Assembly: GCA_013398175.1 (NCBI GenBank)
Contig: VZRZ01004923.1
Location: 468,290 to 532,289, forward strand
Direction of reading: 5' to 3'
Length of the DNA stretch: 64,000 bases
From: Climacteris rufus
Taxonomy: Eukaryota > Chordata > Aves > Passeriformes > Climacteridae
Position numbers and translations under genes: made by a program. Of this stretch, positions 12,194 through 24,300 are shown piece by piece. A model generated the notes under the pieces. That model had not been told where the DNA came from, did no database searches, and worked only from the letters and a program-made list of their open reading frames with translations. Every line of letters starts with the position of its first letter. Within the stretch, counting starts at the first letter, position 1.

Positions 12194-14622
12194 CTGGAAA
12201 AAATTGGGAAGAGAAGATAATGCTATCAGCTTACTTGTGTCCTTGTGTCTCTAATTCTACATATTCCTGTAAGAGACACACATGGTTTGGATGCGTCAAA
12301 GCAGAACATTTTTAAAAGAACCCTTGTTTTTTATTCTGCACAATGACATATATTTAAGTTTTATAAGTGCTGTAATGCATTGCATTCTGGATATCCAGTT
12401 AATAAGCTATCAACTAAAAGGAAACAGCCTCTGCATTACTAGTAAGCCATCAGAAACGTTTTTTTCCAAGATTCATTAACATGCCGAAATTCTGGATTAA
12501 GTCACATCACGCATTAAGGATAACAACTGCAAAAGTCATACAATGTCCATTGAATTTATACTTTATGACCAAACAGCTGACTTGCTAAAACTCCAGAAGA
12601 CAAGACTATTAACACTTCATTACGCATAACAGAAGCACAATTTCACCTAATAAACTGTGACTGATTTACTGTACATGAAGTGCAGTATAGCACTTAACAA
12701 TAACAGGAAAATTAACAATCCGTATATATGCAACAAATTAATATAAACATCACAGGCTTTTAATGTCAAAACAGTGTATCAATAGACCATTCCTGTTTTT
12801 AGTTCACTAGCTTCATACCTTTAATTCTAGATGACGACTTCTTCACACTACTGCTTATTTTAGACAGTTCTAGACTTTGTCATTAAGACACATGTAAACA
12901 GCAAAGTAAACAAGAATTTACTAATCTGACACAGTTACTGACCCCAACTGTAACACACTGTGGTAGCACCTGTGTAAAGGTATAAGAAAAGCTTCAGAGT
13001 ATCAAGTGAATAATATAAGCATCAATAGTTTTGATATAACTGGCAGGAAACATAACAATGTTATTGTTACTTGAAAAAGACCATAAATATTTGTTATTTA
13101 AAATATTATTCAGCATGATGTCATAAATTCATTACAAATCTCTCATGACCACAAGCTTGTACCTGCTAGCTGTATTACAGTAACCATTCACCTATCACTT
13201 CCATTGTCTTTAGGAAGATAACTTGGCTTATCTGTGTACAAGGAGACAGGTGAAGAACTCAAGACAGTCAGTCCTACTAGAAAGAGCAAGTCTACATATA
13301 CAGATATAGAGAATAAGAAGTTAAACTATTCAACTGAAGAGTCTTTGCCTTTGTGTGGTTCAGCTGTTAGAAAGCTTCTTTCTCAAAGAACTATCCAACT
13401 GAGCAAGAAGTCAGCCCATAATGGATTATTAGGAGCCTGTCTTGGATGCTGAACCTCACTCACCATGATTTAGAAACGTAACATCGATGTACCAGACATC
13501 TTCCAGGCGTGTGGGCACATTGTAAATGACCCAGTAGAAGCAGAATGGCTGAAACGTATTTCATGCTCAGTAATACCTGACTGCCAGTAGGCTTTAGAGA
13601 AGAGCATACAACAACAGCCAGGATAGACAGTTTTAGGATCCTTCCACCACCACCAAGCTTCAAAATGGTACTGGCGGAAAGATGGTGGTTTTGAGTACAA
13701 AATCCATGGTAGAAGTCTTTCATGCACAATTACTCACACCACATTCATCCCTGATAGAATATGAAACCAGCAGGTAAACTTGGCTCTTGCTACCTCCAAT
13801 GTGTCTTGCACATGAGAAAAATGAAAAATGATACAAGACAGGCCTCTCTAAAAGCATCGACACATTTGCAAGATGCTTTTAATATGCAGTAAAAAAAATA
13901 AAAGACAAGAAAGTTATTGGAACTTAACCATGATCTCGTAACACTGATCACACTTCAGGCAGTCTGGCATCCAGAAGTTCATGTTTTACATATAAATCAT
14001 GTAAAACATTTTGGAGCCTTACAACATAGGACAGAACCAACTCTCATCCACCCTGAACGAGAAACAAAAACCTTCTGCCAATTCTTTAGCATCCAACCTA
14101 AAAACATTACAGAGCACGCATTTTCTTCTGGATGAGCAGACTGACAGGAGAAAGAGTAATCTGCAGAACTTCCTGAATTATGCCAGTCAGTAAAACATAA
14201 ACTTTTTACAGAAGAATCCTAAATAAAAATTCAGTAAAAGGGCACAAAAGATCAGCAGTCATTCTGACAGTTTTTTCAAAAAGCACCAAATGCAACCCCA
14301 GACTCAGCTAGGAGCAAGTCAGCTTCTGCCACTGTCCCAGAAAGTGGCTTCTCTACTTCTCTACTCTTTCATGAGATCTCAAACACAGACAGTGTGGCAA
14401 GGCATTGAAAATGCTAATCACAAAAAATGAAAATAAACCACCACCAAAATTCACTCAAATACTTGAACACCTAGAAGAAAACTACACTGACATACTAAAA
14501 AACCAATCTTCCATCAAGATTTTACAGTACAAGTATACACATTTTTAATTTAAAACAATTAAATAATTAATAAATTAATTAAATAATTAAACAATTAATA
14601 CACAGTTAATTTACTCTCTTAC
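12194..14622 (-). other. RB1CC1: RB1CC1 intron between coding exons 1 and 2
   Basis: A 2.4 kb GT-AG intron with donor gtaaga (14622-14617) and acceptor cag (12196-12194). Near the donor is an AATT/AAATAATT simple repeat (14541-14600). Between about 13,200 and 14,200 the opposite strand has a richer base composition and several protein-like open stretches (13234-13452, 13917-14135) that I could not identify. They may be decayed coding DNA or chance. Confidence 0.88.
14541..14600. repeat. AATT-rich simple repeat beside a splice donor
   Basis: About 60 bases made only of A, T and two C, with repeated AAATAATTAA units. It lies some 20 bases downstream of the coding exon 1 donor in transcript direction. 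Confidence 0.8.
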
Positions 14623-14693
14623 TTTTGTACAGCAAGTTCAGTATCAAACGTAAGGGTAGTTCCAGTGTTGACCAAAAATACATATAGCTTCAT
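14623..14693 (-). CDS. RB1CC1: RB1CC1 coding exon 1 with initiator ATG
   Basis: The ATG at 14693-14691 starts MKLYVFLVNTGTTLTFDTEL, the highly conserved N-terminus of FIP200. The exon codes 23 residues plus AA of codon 24 and ends at donor gtaaga. The start is chosen because it matches the family N-terminus exactly and begins the ubiquitin-like domain. The short upstream frame in this exon is in a different register and ends on this ATG. The initiation context (ATCATCATGA, A at -3) is moderate. Residues 21 and 24 (A, N) differ from the human T, T as I recall them. Confidence 0.97.
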
Positions 14694-14743
14694 GATGATT
14701 TCTTTAGGTCTCTGAAGTTTGTAACTTCCACTGCTAAAATCAT
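14690..14743 (-). promoter_or_regulatory. Upstream ORF 3 overlapping the RB1CC1 start (ATGA)
   Basis: The ATG at 14743-14741 opens a 17-codon frame (MILAVEVTNFRDLKKSS) whose TGA (14692-14690) shares two bases with the main ATG. Ribosomes finishing it would be positioned on the RB1CC1 start. Its own context (CTAAATGA, A at -3) is moderate. A regulatory role is inference; the geometry is directly visible. Confidence 0.75.
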
Positions 14744-14750
14744 TTAGAAA
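14694..14750 (-). other. RB1CC1: RB1CC1 5' UTR part of the first coding exon
   Basis: 57 bases between a strong 3' splice site (tttttgtttcag) and the initiator ATG. The leader contains one upstream ATG (14743-14741). Confidence 0.9.
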
Positions 14751-16568
14751 CTGAAACAAAAATTTCAAGTGTTAGTTTCACATGAGTTATGAAAAAGACA
14801 TGCACGTGCTTTTGAAGAAATACTTATAGATATACAGTGGGTGAATACATCAGTGCTCACATTCCACAGTTCTTTATTCCTTACTAAAGACAGAGATGAT
14901 GTTCCTCTGGCCAGAAACATAGACAAGATAAGTCTCTGCACATACAGTTAGGAGAACACATGAGAATATATACTGAGAAGAATAAAGGAAACTAAATTAA
15001 AAAAGAAAATATAACTTCCAATTGCAGAAGCCACCATCCCAGATCATTCCTGGCTTTTCTCAATTATGAAATACATTTTTAAAGCCCCAAATAGGCATTT
15101 CCAGACATCTTTTCTAGATTTTACAAACAGCAACATGACCTATTAATTCCTCAACCTACAGCTACAAAGTGTATCTGCTCCCTACTATCCCTATCCATAC
15201 ATTTTTCACTCAGACATCAAAGCAACAGCAAAAAGGCAAAATTATTTTCTGTATTTCTCTACAGTAACAGCATTAAAAATATTTTCCTCTGCTATCAGCA
15301 TTAGCTAAATCTGTAGCTACTTTGTTACTGATAGAAAATATAGAGTATTCAAGAACATGCGGTCCAACACACATTTTCAGACCTGTGCCCTACAAGCACC
15401 TGGATGAGTGACTATGCACGTTTTTCCAATGCATGTGACAGATGAGAAACACTGACCTGCTTCATAAAACATTGAGATTTAATTTGAGATTTTATTACCG
15501 AAGCACTCTATACTTCTGAGCCTTTTTCTCTTTCTCTTTTCTCTTCTCCTCCTTAGGAGCTAGGAAGCTTATGAGTAATTTCCACCACACTACCAAAGCT
15601 GCTGCAGACCTACAACTAGCACTGCAGTCATCAATGACCTGATTTTTTTTTTAATGTGGAAGGAATTATGAAAAGTTAAGCTGTAAAAGTTTTAGCCATT
15701 AAGTAATATATTGAAATTAAATTTCAATAAATTGAATTCAAGAATTAAATTTCATTATAAAAAGGAATTTTTTGGATTAACTTACTACACAGGTGGTTTA
15801 AGTCATCCTTCTTTTCTTGAAATAATAATAGGACACATGTACAGGGTCTACACAGCTAATTGTATTATTCTAAAATTAGTATGAGTTTGCATTTATCTCT
15901 TTGCCTAAACATAGACAAACGGACAAATCACAGAGAAAAATAACAAACATGCCAATAATATGAGGAGAGGGGAGAGGTTTTATCAGAGTATTTATTTCAG
16001 AAAGTTGTAAGAGCTTTCTTAAAAGAGAGTGGCTCTCCACATACTTTTCAAGCATTAATTATAGTCCTAGTTAAAACATGTATTTTCACAACAGGGCTTC
16101 AGAAACAGAACCATATCAAATAAAAAGACCCAGTTAAACAATTTGAACTAAAGTGAGTTTTCTTGTCCTTACACTTGAACTCTACTGTACTCAGTGGCAC
16201 CAGTTTCATTTTGTATCAGAAAAAGAAGAATATACTCTATGATGAATGAAGTTATTAGATAGGTAAAATTGCTGAACACCAAGAACAAGGTGAAAGCTTT
16301 TTCACCTAAGCCTAGTAAAAAGCTTGTATAGTATCTAGTTTTCACATATATATTACTTTCCAAGCTGAAGTGATATTTAAGAGATAATGTGTCCATCACA
16401 TACACAAAATGAAATTTTAATCAAACGTTTACCCATCCATAACTTAACTCTAAACCTAAGTAAAACATGGAAAGAAGAAACACTACCAACACCAACAATA
16501 TTTCTGTCAGCATCTGCCGTGCATCAGCATTCTTGAAACTTTTTAACTTCAAGCAAAGAAAGAATTAC
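14751..16568 (-). other. RB1CC1: RB1CC1 5' UTR intron
   Basis: A 1.8 kb GT-AG intron with donor gtaatt and acceptor cag, between the proposed non-coding exon and the first coding exon. It is AT-rich; I recognise no transposon or gene in it. Confidence 0.75.
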
Positions 16569-16639
16569 CTCCAGGCACTATACAGAGCTAACGCCTTCTT
16601 CAAATTCAAGAGCAGAGTAACCGCGCACATTCGCTGCAT
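16569..16639 (-). promoter_or_regulatory. Upstream ORF 2 (5' part), continues across the splice
   Basis: The ATG at 16639-16637, with a second in-frame ATG at 16630-16628, runs 23 codons plus two bases to the donor. After splicing it continues with 14750-14744 (codons for S and F, then TAA). The peptide begins MQRMCAVTLLLNLKK. Its TAA is immediately followed by the ATG of upstream ORF 3. It overlaps upstream ORF 1 in another frame. Confidence 0.5.
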
Positions 16640-16664
16640 TTGCTTTTTGGCAACAGAGTAGCAT
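16578..16664 (-). promoter_or_regulatory. Upstream ORF 1 in the RB1CC1 leader
   Basis: The ATG at 16664-16662 (context CAGCCATGC) opens 28 codons ending in TAG at 16580-16578, wholly within the proposed leader exon. The product begins MLLCCQKANAANVRG. As the first ATG of this exon it would be met by scanning ribosomes and would reduce initiation downstream. No function for the peptide is claimed. Confidence 0.55.
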
Positions 16665-17104
16665 GGCTGTTCAAAGACAGAGAAGATCTGCAAAGAAAAG
16701 ATACAGAATGTAATTATTATGAAAATGTCAAAATTTTATGGTCATAATTGCATCTAATCCAGAAATCAGTGTATGTTAGTGCCAGAATAATAATTATGTG
16801 GTAGTTGTTTGGGGCTTTTTAATTAACAATGCTATCCAGTCACAAGTCTGCCCAGAACTGCTACACACCTGAATAGCTTTGCCCATCATTTTTGTTTAAA
16901 ATAACTGTTCATTATACTTTTGAGTGTTTACAAGGAGAGACATTTCGTTCGCTATAAGGAACTACTTGCTTTTCCATTAAGTGAAATTATTTTTTCAGAA
17001 CTGGAGCAGAATGCTGATACAATAATGCTGAGAATGATAGAGAAAGTCTTAACAAATGCAATTTAGCTAAGTAAATACAGCATCAAAAGGTACACATGCT
17101 ACTG

Positions 17105-17156
17105 CTGATGAATGAACAGTCTTATCCACTGTCTGATGAATGAACAGTCTTATCCA
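17105..17156. repeat. 24-bp tandem duplication, period 28
   Basis: A 24-base unit beginning CTGATGAATGAACAG occurs at 17105-17128 and, unchanged, at 17133-17156. The perfect identity points to a recent local duplication. Confidence 0.9.
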
Positions 17157-18373
17157 GGAATCCAACAGATTCCTGCAGGAACCACCATCACCTTCCTTAC
17201 CTGAAACAAGGTAACCTATTTTGCTAAGCCATTCACCTACTTTCAAAACATGTGTTAGGTTTATTTATCGTATTTTTTTGTTAAATAAATGGAAGATGTT
17301 ACCATTCCCAGCTGCTTGTCACTGCATCTTTGCCAGGAGCTTCGTCTCCCAGAACTGCTTTTTAAAATACAACAGAAACTACAACAACCAATATAAGTCA
17401 GAGCAGCAAAGGTGATCTTTCAGGCTACCCTAGCTCATTTCAACTGTTTTCAATTAAACAGCAGTGCCAAAAAAAAAGGAGCCCTTGGCAAGGAATGTGT
17501 TGATGAGCTGTTGGGCTCAGGGCAGTGAAGCAAGTGCACAAACTCCAAACTACAAACAAACATTATTTCTATCATGTTAATGCCCTAGCAAGCTTCTGAG
17601 AAGATGATCAGGCACTATAAAGGGTGATAATCCATTACTAAAAATAGGCTTGCTGAAGCCTGAAAACCATTAGAACATGTAAACCATTTTATACAACCTA
17701 TGCTACTAACAATAAATCAAAACCACTTCATCCCAAATTTTAAAACCTTATGATAAAGGAAAAAATTATTTTATGGTCATGGAACAGAGGAATTCTCTTC
17801 CTCCCTCTTCACTCCTATGCAAAATGCACACATAACACTATAGCAAAAGGAAAGGTACAATAAAAGGGAATTACCCCGTGTGTTTAAGTGCTACCATTGG
17901 AAAAAAATAAATTATAGTGTCCTCCTCCAGTTTAGCTATCAGCAGTAGTAGTTGTACTTGAGCAAAATGAATTTATGAATACTTGCTTTAGATCAAAGTA
18001 ATGCACAACATCATGAAACTACTGAAACTTCTGCCACAAACTAGGAACCCGACACAATAACCTCTAGTCTTGTAATTCCTTTGCAACCATTAAGAAGTCA
18101 AAAAACAAGTGCTGCTTCTTCCACCTAACATTTCCTCAAACAGTCCTGGGGAAAAGAACTACACTAACACAGGCAGGACAAATTTGTATTAGATTACTCT
18201 CAAAAAAAAAAAAGTAGAATGCCCAGAATTCACCCACTCTCATGGCTGTTACAAATTTCAGTGAACGCTTTCAGGAAGAGAGGAATCATGTAAAGCAAGG
18301 TTTCAGAGAATAAGTGCCTTTAACAGCAGCCTCTTCTGCAGATTCACTGATGTCCAACTAAGACAGGCTGCAG

Positions 18374-18393
18374 CCCTCCCTCCCTCCCTCCCT
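18374..18393. repeat. CCCT simple repeat
   Basis: About five copies of CCCT in a row inside the RB1CC1 first intron. Confidence 0.85.
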
Positions 18394-21300
18394 TCAGCCC
18401 AACTATGCCAAGTGCCTCTCTCCAGCTGCCTGTTTTTGCAACACTGGAAGAAAATTAATTTTGAGAGCTCTGCCTAGTTTTGCATCTCTGGACAATATCT
18501 GTTTGACTGTGCTCAAAGTCCAAGATAAGTTACAGAGGTTATGCATGAAAACCTACCACAGTTGCCTAAGTTTCTTTTCTTTCAAAGGTCAGGTTATTGC
18601 AGACTGGTACAAGCAAGGTCAGCTAAATATCACAAAGCAGCCTTTCAATTTTTTCCCAATATTTCAGGATATTGTTATTATCCAGCAGTAAACTTGAGTT
18701 CTTAATATAATCTTGGAGTGAAAGTCACATCATCAATCTTCAACAGAATATATCCATAAACATTTTACTCTTCTTCTGTTTGTATTACCACAACAGGCCA
18801 TTGGGATAATTTCAGGTTTTATATATTTATTTATTTTTAACTTTAAACTCTTACATAGTACTACAAGTTTCAAGTTTTTAGTGCTACGTTGCTGAAATTA
18901 TTTTAATTTACTTTAGGAGAGGTTGAAGAATTACACAATTTGACAGCTACTAAAGACAGAGCTGCTACCTATGTAATCAGACAAAACCAAAAATGACTAA
19001 TCCGCCCAGCTTATTTGTTTAATATGTGTGTCTTGCAGCATTAGCTCCATGCTATCATATAAACTAGATCCTTTAAATTATGGGATGGAAGTCTGCATGA
19101 TCAACTGCCATGAATTATCAATAACATCATTAAAAAAACAGCTGAACATTTGAAATTTTTTGTAACAACTGCCAGACCAAACAGAATATGGTAGGCATAA
19201 GTATAAGAAAATATTGAGATGACAAAAATATAAGAATAGCACAAAGTAGAAAACACTTCCATAATCGAGAATATGCATATTTTGTCATATTAGCTAACAA
19301 AACACCCAAACCAGCCATAAGTACCTTTTGCTAGCTGTAACATTTATTTTACTGCCCTACATGGTATTTACATTGCAATGCAATTACTGCATTTTTCCCT
19401 ATATAAATTCTTCAGCAACTGACTATGTTTGAAGTCAGTGTTATCAACACTTTCAACACACGTTGTTTACAAGTACTGAAATGTATCTTAGTTCAGAACA
19501 TGCACATTGTTATATCTGTAAAAGGAAATTAATGTCAGTTTACAGACCCTTCCTCTTCGTCATTACAACACAGGCATCATAGGTTTCACAGCACTACACA
19601 AATAATCCTATGACTACATTAACCACCCATTTCTGCCCTTAAGTGACAAATCCCTGATCCTCATTATCTAATGTCGACAGTTCCACTCTTTCACAGTACA
19701 ATTCTTTAACTTCTCAAACACTGAATCATGGCATTCAGGGTAGGACAAAGATAGAGATCAATACTTATGCTGTTTAGGTTTAATGGGGCATTGATCAACT
19801 TCACTTTAGTCATTAAGTTTCCTCTATATTATCTTAATCTTTCACACTCATGTTTTTGACATTCCATTTTTCATGCTTTTTTCCTTTTAAACTGGATTAC
19901 AAACTAAACTTAAGCAAACAAAGATACTGGTGAATTTTTCTTCAACACCATAGAATTTAAACTGAACCATGCCAAAGGCATGGCTTTCTTTTAAACCCAG
20001 TGGTGTAATATTCCATCCACAACAGCAACACATAAGCACCGTAAGGGACCTTTCTTTTTGTTCCCAGGGAAGTATGCTGCACATCTTTATGCTAAATATG
20101 ATATTCAGCAATGCTTCAACTCCCAGGTCACATAGAACCAAGAGGCCCAAACTCTTTCCCCCCCTCTGTGTATCTCCAGGTTGTATGGGGCTCAAACCTG
20201 AAAGCAGACAGAACTAGCTAAACTACCTGACCAAGGCAAGACTCACTGTTCACAGAGTAACTGCAATTCCACATTGCTATTAGACATTCACACAGCTCTG
20301 TGGGATCTCCATCTGTGAGGTGCTCATAAAGGAGTTTCACTTCCCTTACTGCAAAAGCGCTGAGGCTACACTAAAGGTAACAGTGTCTACAATATGAGTC
20401 ATGAATGTTACCCCCAATTACAGGGTCAGCAGTCTCACACAACATCACTGCAGAATTCCTGCCTGTCAAAAGGGCAATTCATCAGAGGCAAAGGCTGACA
20501 AGTTCATGACATGCTTAAAAAGACTCAAGTGCTATTCCTCATCCACTGAATATCTTATCTGGGTAACATCTCCCTTCAAGGCGAATATACTTTTATTAAC
20601 TCTCGAGATGGAGTCAACTTTGGAGCACATTAGCATGTTATTAAATTGTGCTTCATTTCCATACAGAAAATCTTAAGGTTTGCCTTTGAGACACTGCAAT
20701 TCCTGTGGTTTCACCTTTCTCTCCTCACCTTTTAGAGCAGGAATTCCTGCTTCACCTCGACTTAGGCAACTCTAAAATAGACAAAGGTAAAAGACTATGC
20801 AGAATATTTCTTACAATTCATTTTGTTTTCTTCTATAAACCTGTCTTGCACTTCCTTGGTTTTTTTCCAGGTGCCCTTCTTAAAAAATGTTCTCTTGCTC
20901 CAACTTGCAGATCCCAGAAGCAAAATATTTTATAGCACATAAATCAAAGGAAAATGAAAATAGAAACTGAAGCTCAATTTAATGCAAAGAACACCTTTCT
21001 TCATGTTAGTTGTAAGAGGCTCTCTAAAAGCAAGCTTCAAGGGGCTTTTTTCAATACTGTAACCAATGCATCTAACCAGAAATACCTTAATTTTGCAGAG
21101 CATTACTACTACTACCACCAGAAGAATAGAAAGAATGGCCTCATTGTGAGGGCACGCATTCTTTAGTAATGCTTTATGCAATAGAAATGACTATGTTTCT
21201 AAAAGACAATGCAAATGCACACCCTTTTCTGGATAACCAACTGTTGAAAGGAAATATGCTTTAAAAGGCACTTGAAAAACTTACAAGAAAAACTCAAAAA

Positions 21301-24300
21301 AAAAAAAAAAAAGCTAAGCTGTATGGTGAATAAATAGTAGGGCTCCTCCTGACCCAGTTGCAGAGAATAATTTAATTCCCCCACTCCTTCAAAATAAATT
21401 TAACGAGAAAAATCACATCTAATCACCGAGATCTATGTTACTGCAGGTGGAGATCCTATCTCCTTTTACCACCTTATATCAAAGCCAATAAACCTCATGT
21501 TCAAGACACACTGTAGTCTTAAAGAAAGGCTGTCAATCCCTGACATCTGTAAGGTGCCATCTGGAGCTCTATTTATACTGCGTTGAGATGTGCACAGGCA
21601 CAGAGGCGGTTACCTAATTACAGCATCTCCAACAGTCACTGTGTTCTTAACAGCTCTCCAGCTCAGCTGCTGGTCAGCAAAGCAAGTCTTTTCCACTCAA
21701 CCCAAGAACCAAGCTGCAATCCTGCAGAGCAACCAGGACACATTCCTAAGCCCCTACTTCCCAATTCACTAAAGAGGAATTTCAAAAGTCAGTAATTCAG
21801 TATTTCACAGTATAAGAGTCTTCTGCTTCCCCTCCTTTAAGACGAATCATTTTACATAATACTAACTTAATATTTTACTTACATATGGCCATCATATTCA
21901 GAGTTCCTCCTGCAACTCTGAATATCATGGAAGCTCCTCATTCAGCTAAGTAGGTGCTGCTGAAGAGGCAGCTGAAGAGGCCTTAAGAGATCCTCAACAA
22001 CATCAAGGGTGAAAGAGCAGGAGATGAAAAGCAAATGTATCTGGGCAGGCAAGAAAACACTGCACATTAAAGAGTAGCTTTGAAATTGGTCTGGCCCAAA
22101 ACAATGCAGCTTCTCACAAGTTCAGACAAAACTTACACTGTGAATTCTAGGAAAGCAAGAGTTTCCAACATGTTCATGCAGCAACAAGCACATTATTAGG
22201 CAATGTGTCACGATTCCATACGGACACAATTATAAAGCTTCAGATCTGATGGTTAGCATCTATTTACACTGCTGTTGTCACTGATTTGAGGAGCTGCCAA
22301 AACACAATCCATATAACAGATCAGACAAAAGTTCTCCTCCTCCAACAGTAAATACAATTTTACCACATTTCTTCAAAACCCCACATCTCTTACATGATAG
22401 AAAGTGAAACTTCTGTGCTTCAGTTAACAGCTACAAGTCAGAAAACAAGGATTTATGACAATCTTATTGCTAGGAAACAGTCCACAGTCTTTAGAAGTAT
22501 CCTTTTTCTTTCCTTTTTTTTTTTTTTTTGTTTTTAATTGACGGAAAAGTCTTAACAGGTGTCTGTGCCTTGGTTTTTGACAAAGTCAACTGAAAGTTAT
22601 GTCAGATTTTTCTTTTCTTAATGTATAATTTTGCCATTTCAAAGCATTTGTAGAGTACAAGGCTCCTTCACATTACAGAGATTAATACGTTCTCTTTGCA
22701 AAGATTGGTGTGCTCTTGAGTACATGGAGCTTCAAGTTGTTTTATTCAAGTTACTGACTGAATCCACACTGGTGGGAAGGTTCTTCCTGTAGGCACGTAC
22801 TCTTTTAAAATAATTAGCATGTAAAATCTTAGTGTTTGCAAACAATTCTGCAAGAAACAGACAACAAAAATTCCATTCTTTCTTATACCCAACTCAGACA
22901 ATTTGGCACCAATGCTTCTTCCACTCATACTCTCTTTCTGATTAACCAAGACCACAAACACTGGTAATAGAAAGGGCACCAGACTTATGAATCCCTTTCC
23001 TCAGCCATTTGTCTGTTCCTTTCCCTGCACCAACTTTCAGTGGTACAACTATCCACATTTCTATGGAATAAACTGGATTACTGTGCTGTAACAAGTTAGA
23101 AACAGCATACTTTCCCGAGATACTGATAGCTCAAATTGGTTCCATGATGTGGTTCACTACACAACTCCACAAACTGCTACACTTACAACTAAGGCCAGAA
23201 AGAGGCCAATGAATACCGAGGATACTGAATATCAGAACCATAATTCAAGAAGAAAGTGAGGATTTTCAGAAGGCATCATTCATGTTTCTAACTGCCCATG
23301 CCATCCTCAGTTACTAATACACTGCTTCTTAGAAATGGAAACCTAGTACAAAAATCCCCAAGCCAGTACCCTCTTAAAGAGCAGGCTAAGTTAACTTAAA
23401 AATGGGCAACTACTACAGCTGTAACTGAGGACAGAATTTCTCAAAATATAGTCTAGAAGGCCACTTGTCCCATCCTTCTCTCTCTCCTGATACAGCATTG
23501 TAACGCTACAATCTTTTTTTTTCTCTTTTATGTGGAAAAATCTTGGCAAGAACTACTTTAATAAATGAAAACACAGAACATGACTGATTAAATGGCATTT
23601 ATTTCACAGGAATGCAAACACTACAGATGGAAAAGAAAATAAAAGATTGACAATAATGAAATGTAAGACAAGCAAAGATCCTTGTGATTTAGTCTGACTG
23701 CCTACATAAAAGTCACAAGTTCTTCCTTAATTTCTATTCATAAGTAATCACATTTTCAAATGTTTTCCAGTCATAAGGAAATCCACTACTGTCTTGGTAA
23801 ACTCTACAAATGATTTGCAACTTACAAACTTATTTGAAATTTTTCTTATCCATAGGGATGTTTATAAATTTAGAATTTGAACTTTCACGACCTAAAGATG
23901 GAATTTCTCAACTTTCTCTAAGTTACTTGTAATTCACATGTCACCTATAAACCTCCTCATTCTTTTATTTTCAGTGCCATCTGAAACAGGTAAGTAAACG
24001 ACCATCAGCCAGATGCAGAGCCAATACAACCCCCAGGTTCCCTAGGAGTACTTATTCAGAAATGTATAGACTCCTGTCAGATCAGTTACTCTATTTGGAT
24101 ATCACATAGTTACAAATCACCTTCAGAGCTCTACTGGCATCAGTCTGAAAGAAGACAGCTGCAAGGTATTGAGAAATGAGAAAATCTGCAGGACTGTTTG
24201 AAGAATATTAAACCGTCTCTAATCTCAAGTAGGTGTTTCCTAATTTTCATCTGCCCTTCTTTACCTTTCTGGAATATAAATCTTTGCTAGTTTAAAACAG

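Larger units (their letters stand above)
16569..16687 (-). other. RB1CC1: Probable non-coding (5' UTR) exon of RB1CC1
   Basis: On the minus strand 119 bases lie between a strong acceptor (ttttctttgcag) and a donor (TGGAG/gtaatt). The block is noticeably less AT-rich than its surroundings and includes GTGCGCGG and other CpGs, which are otherwise rare in these introns. It contains three ATGs but no long frame. Mammalian RB1CC1 also has non-coding exons before the start-codon exon, so a spliced leader is expected. The exact assignment is inferred from splice signals and composition only. Confidence 0.7.
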
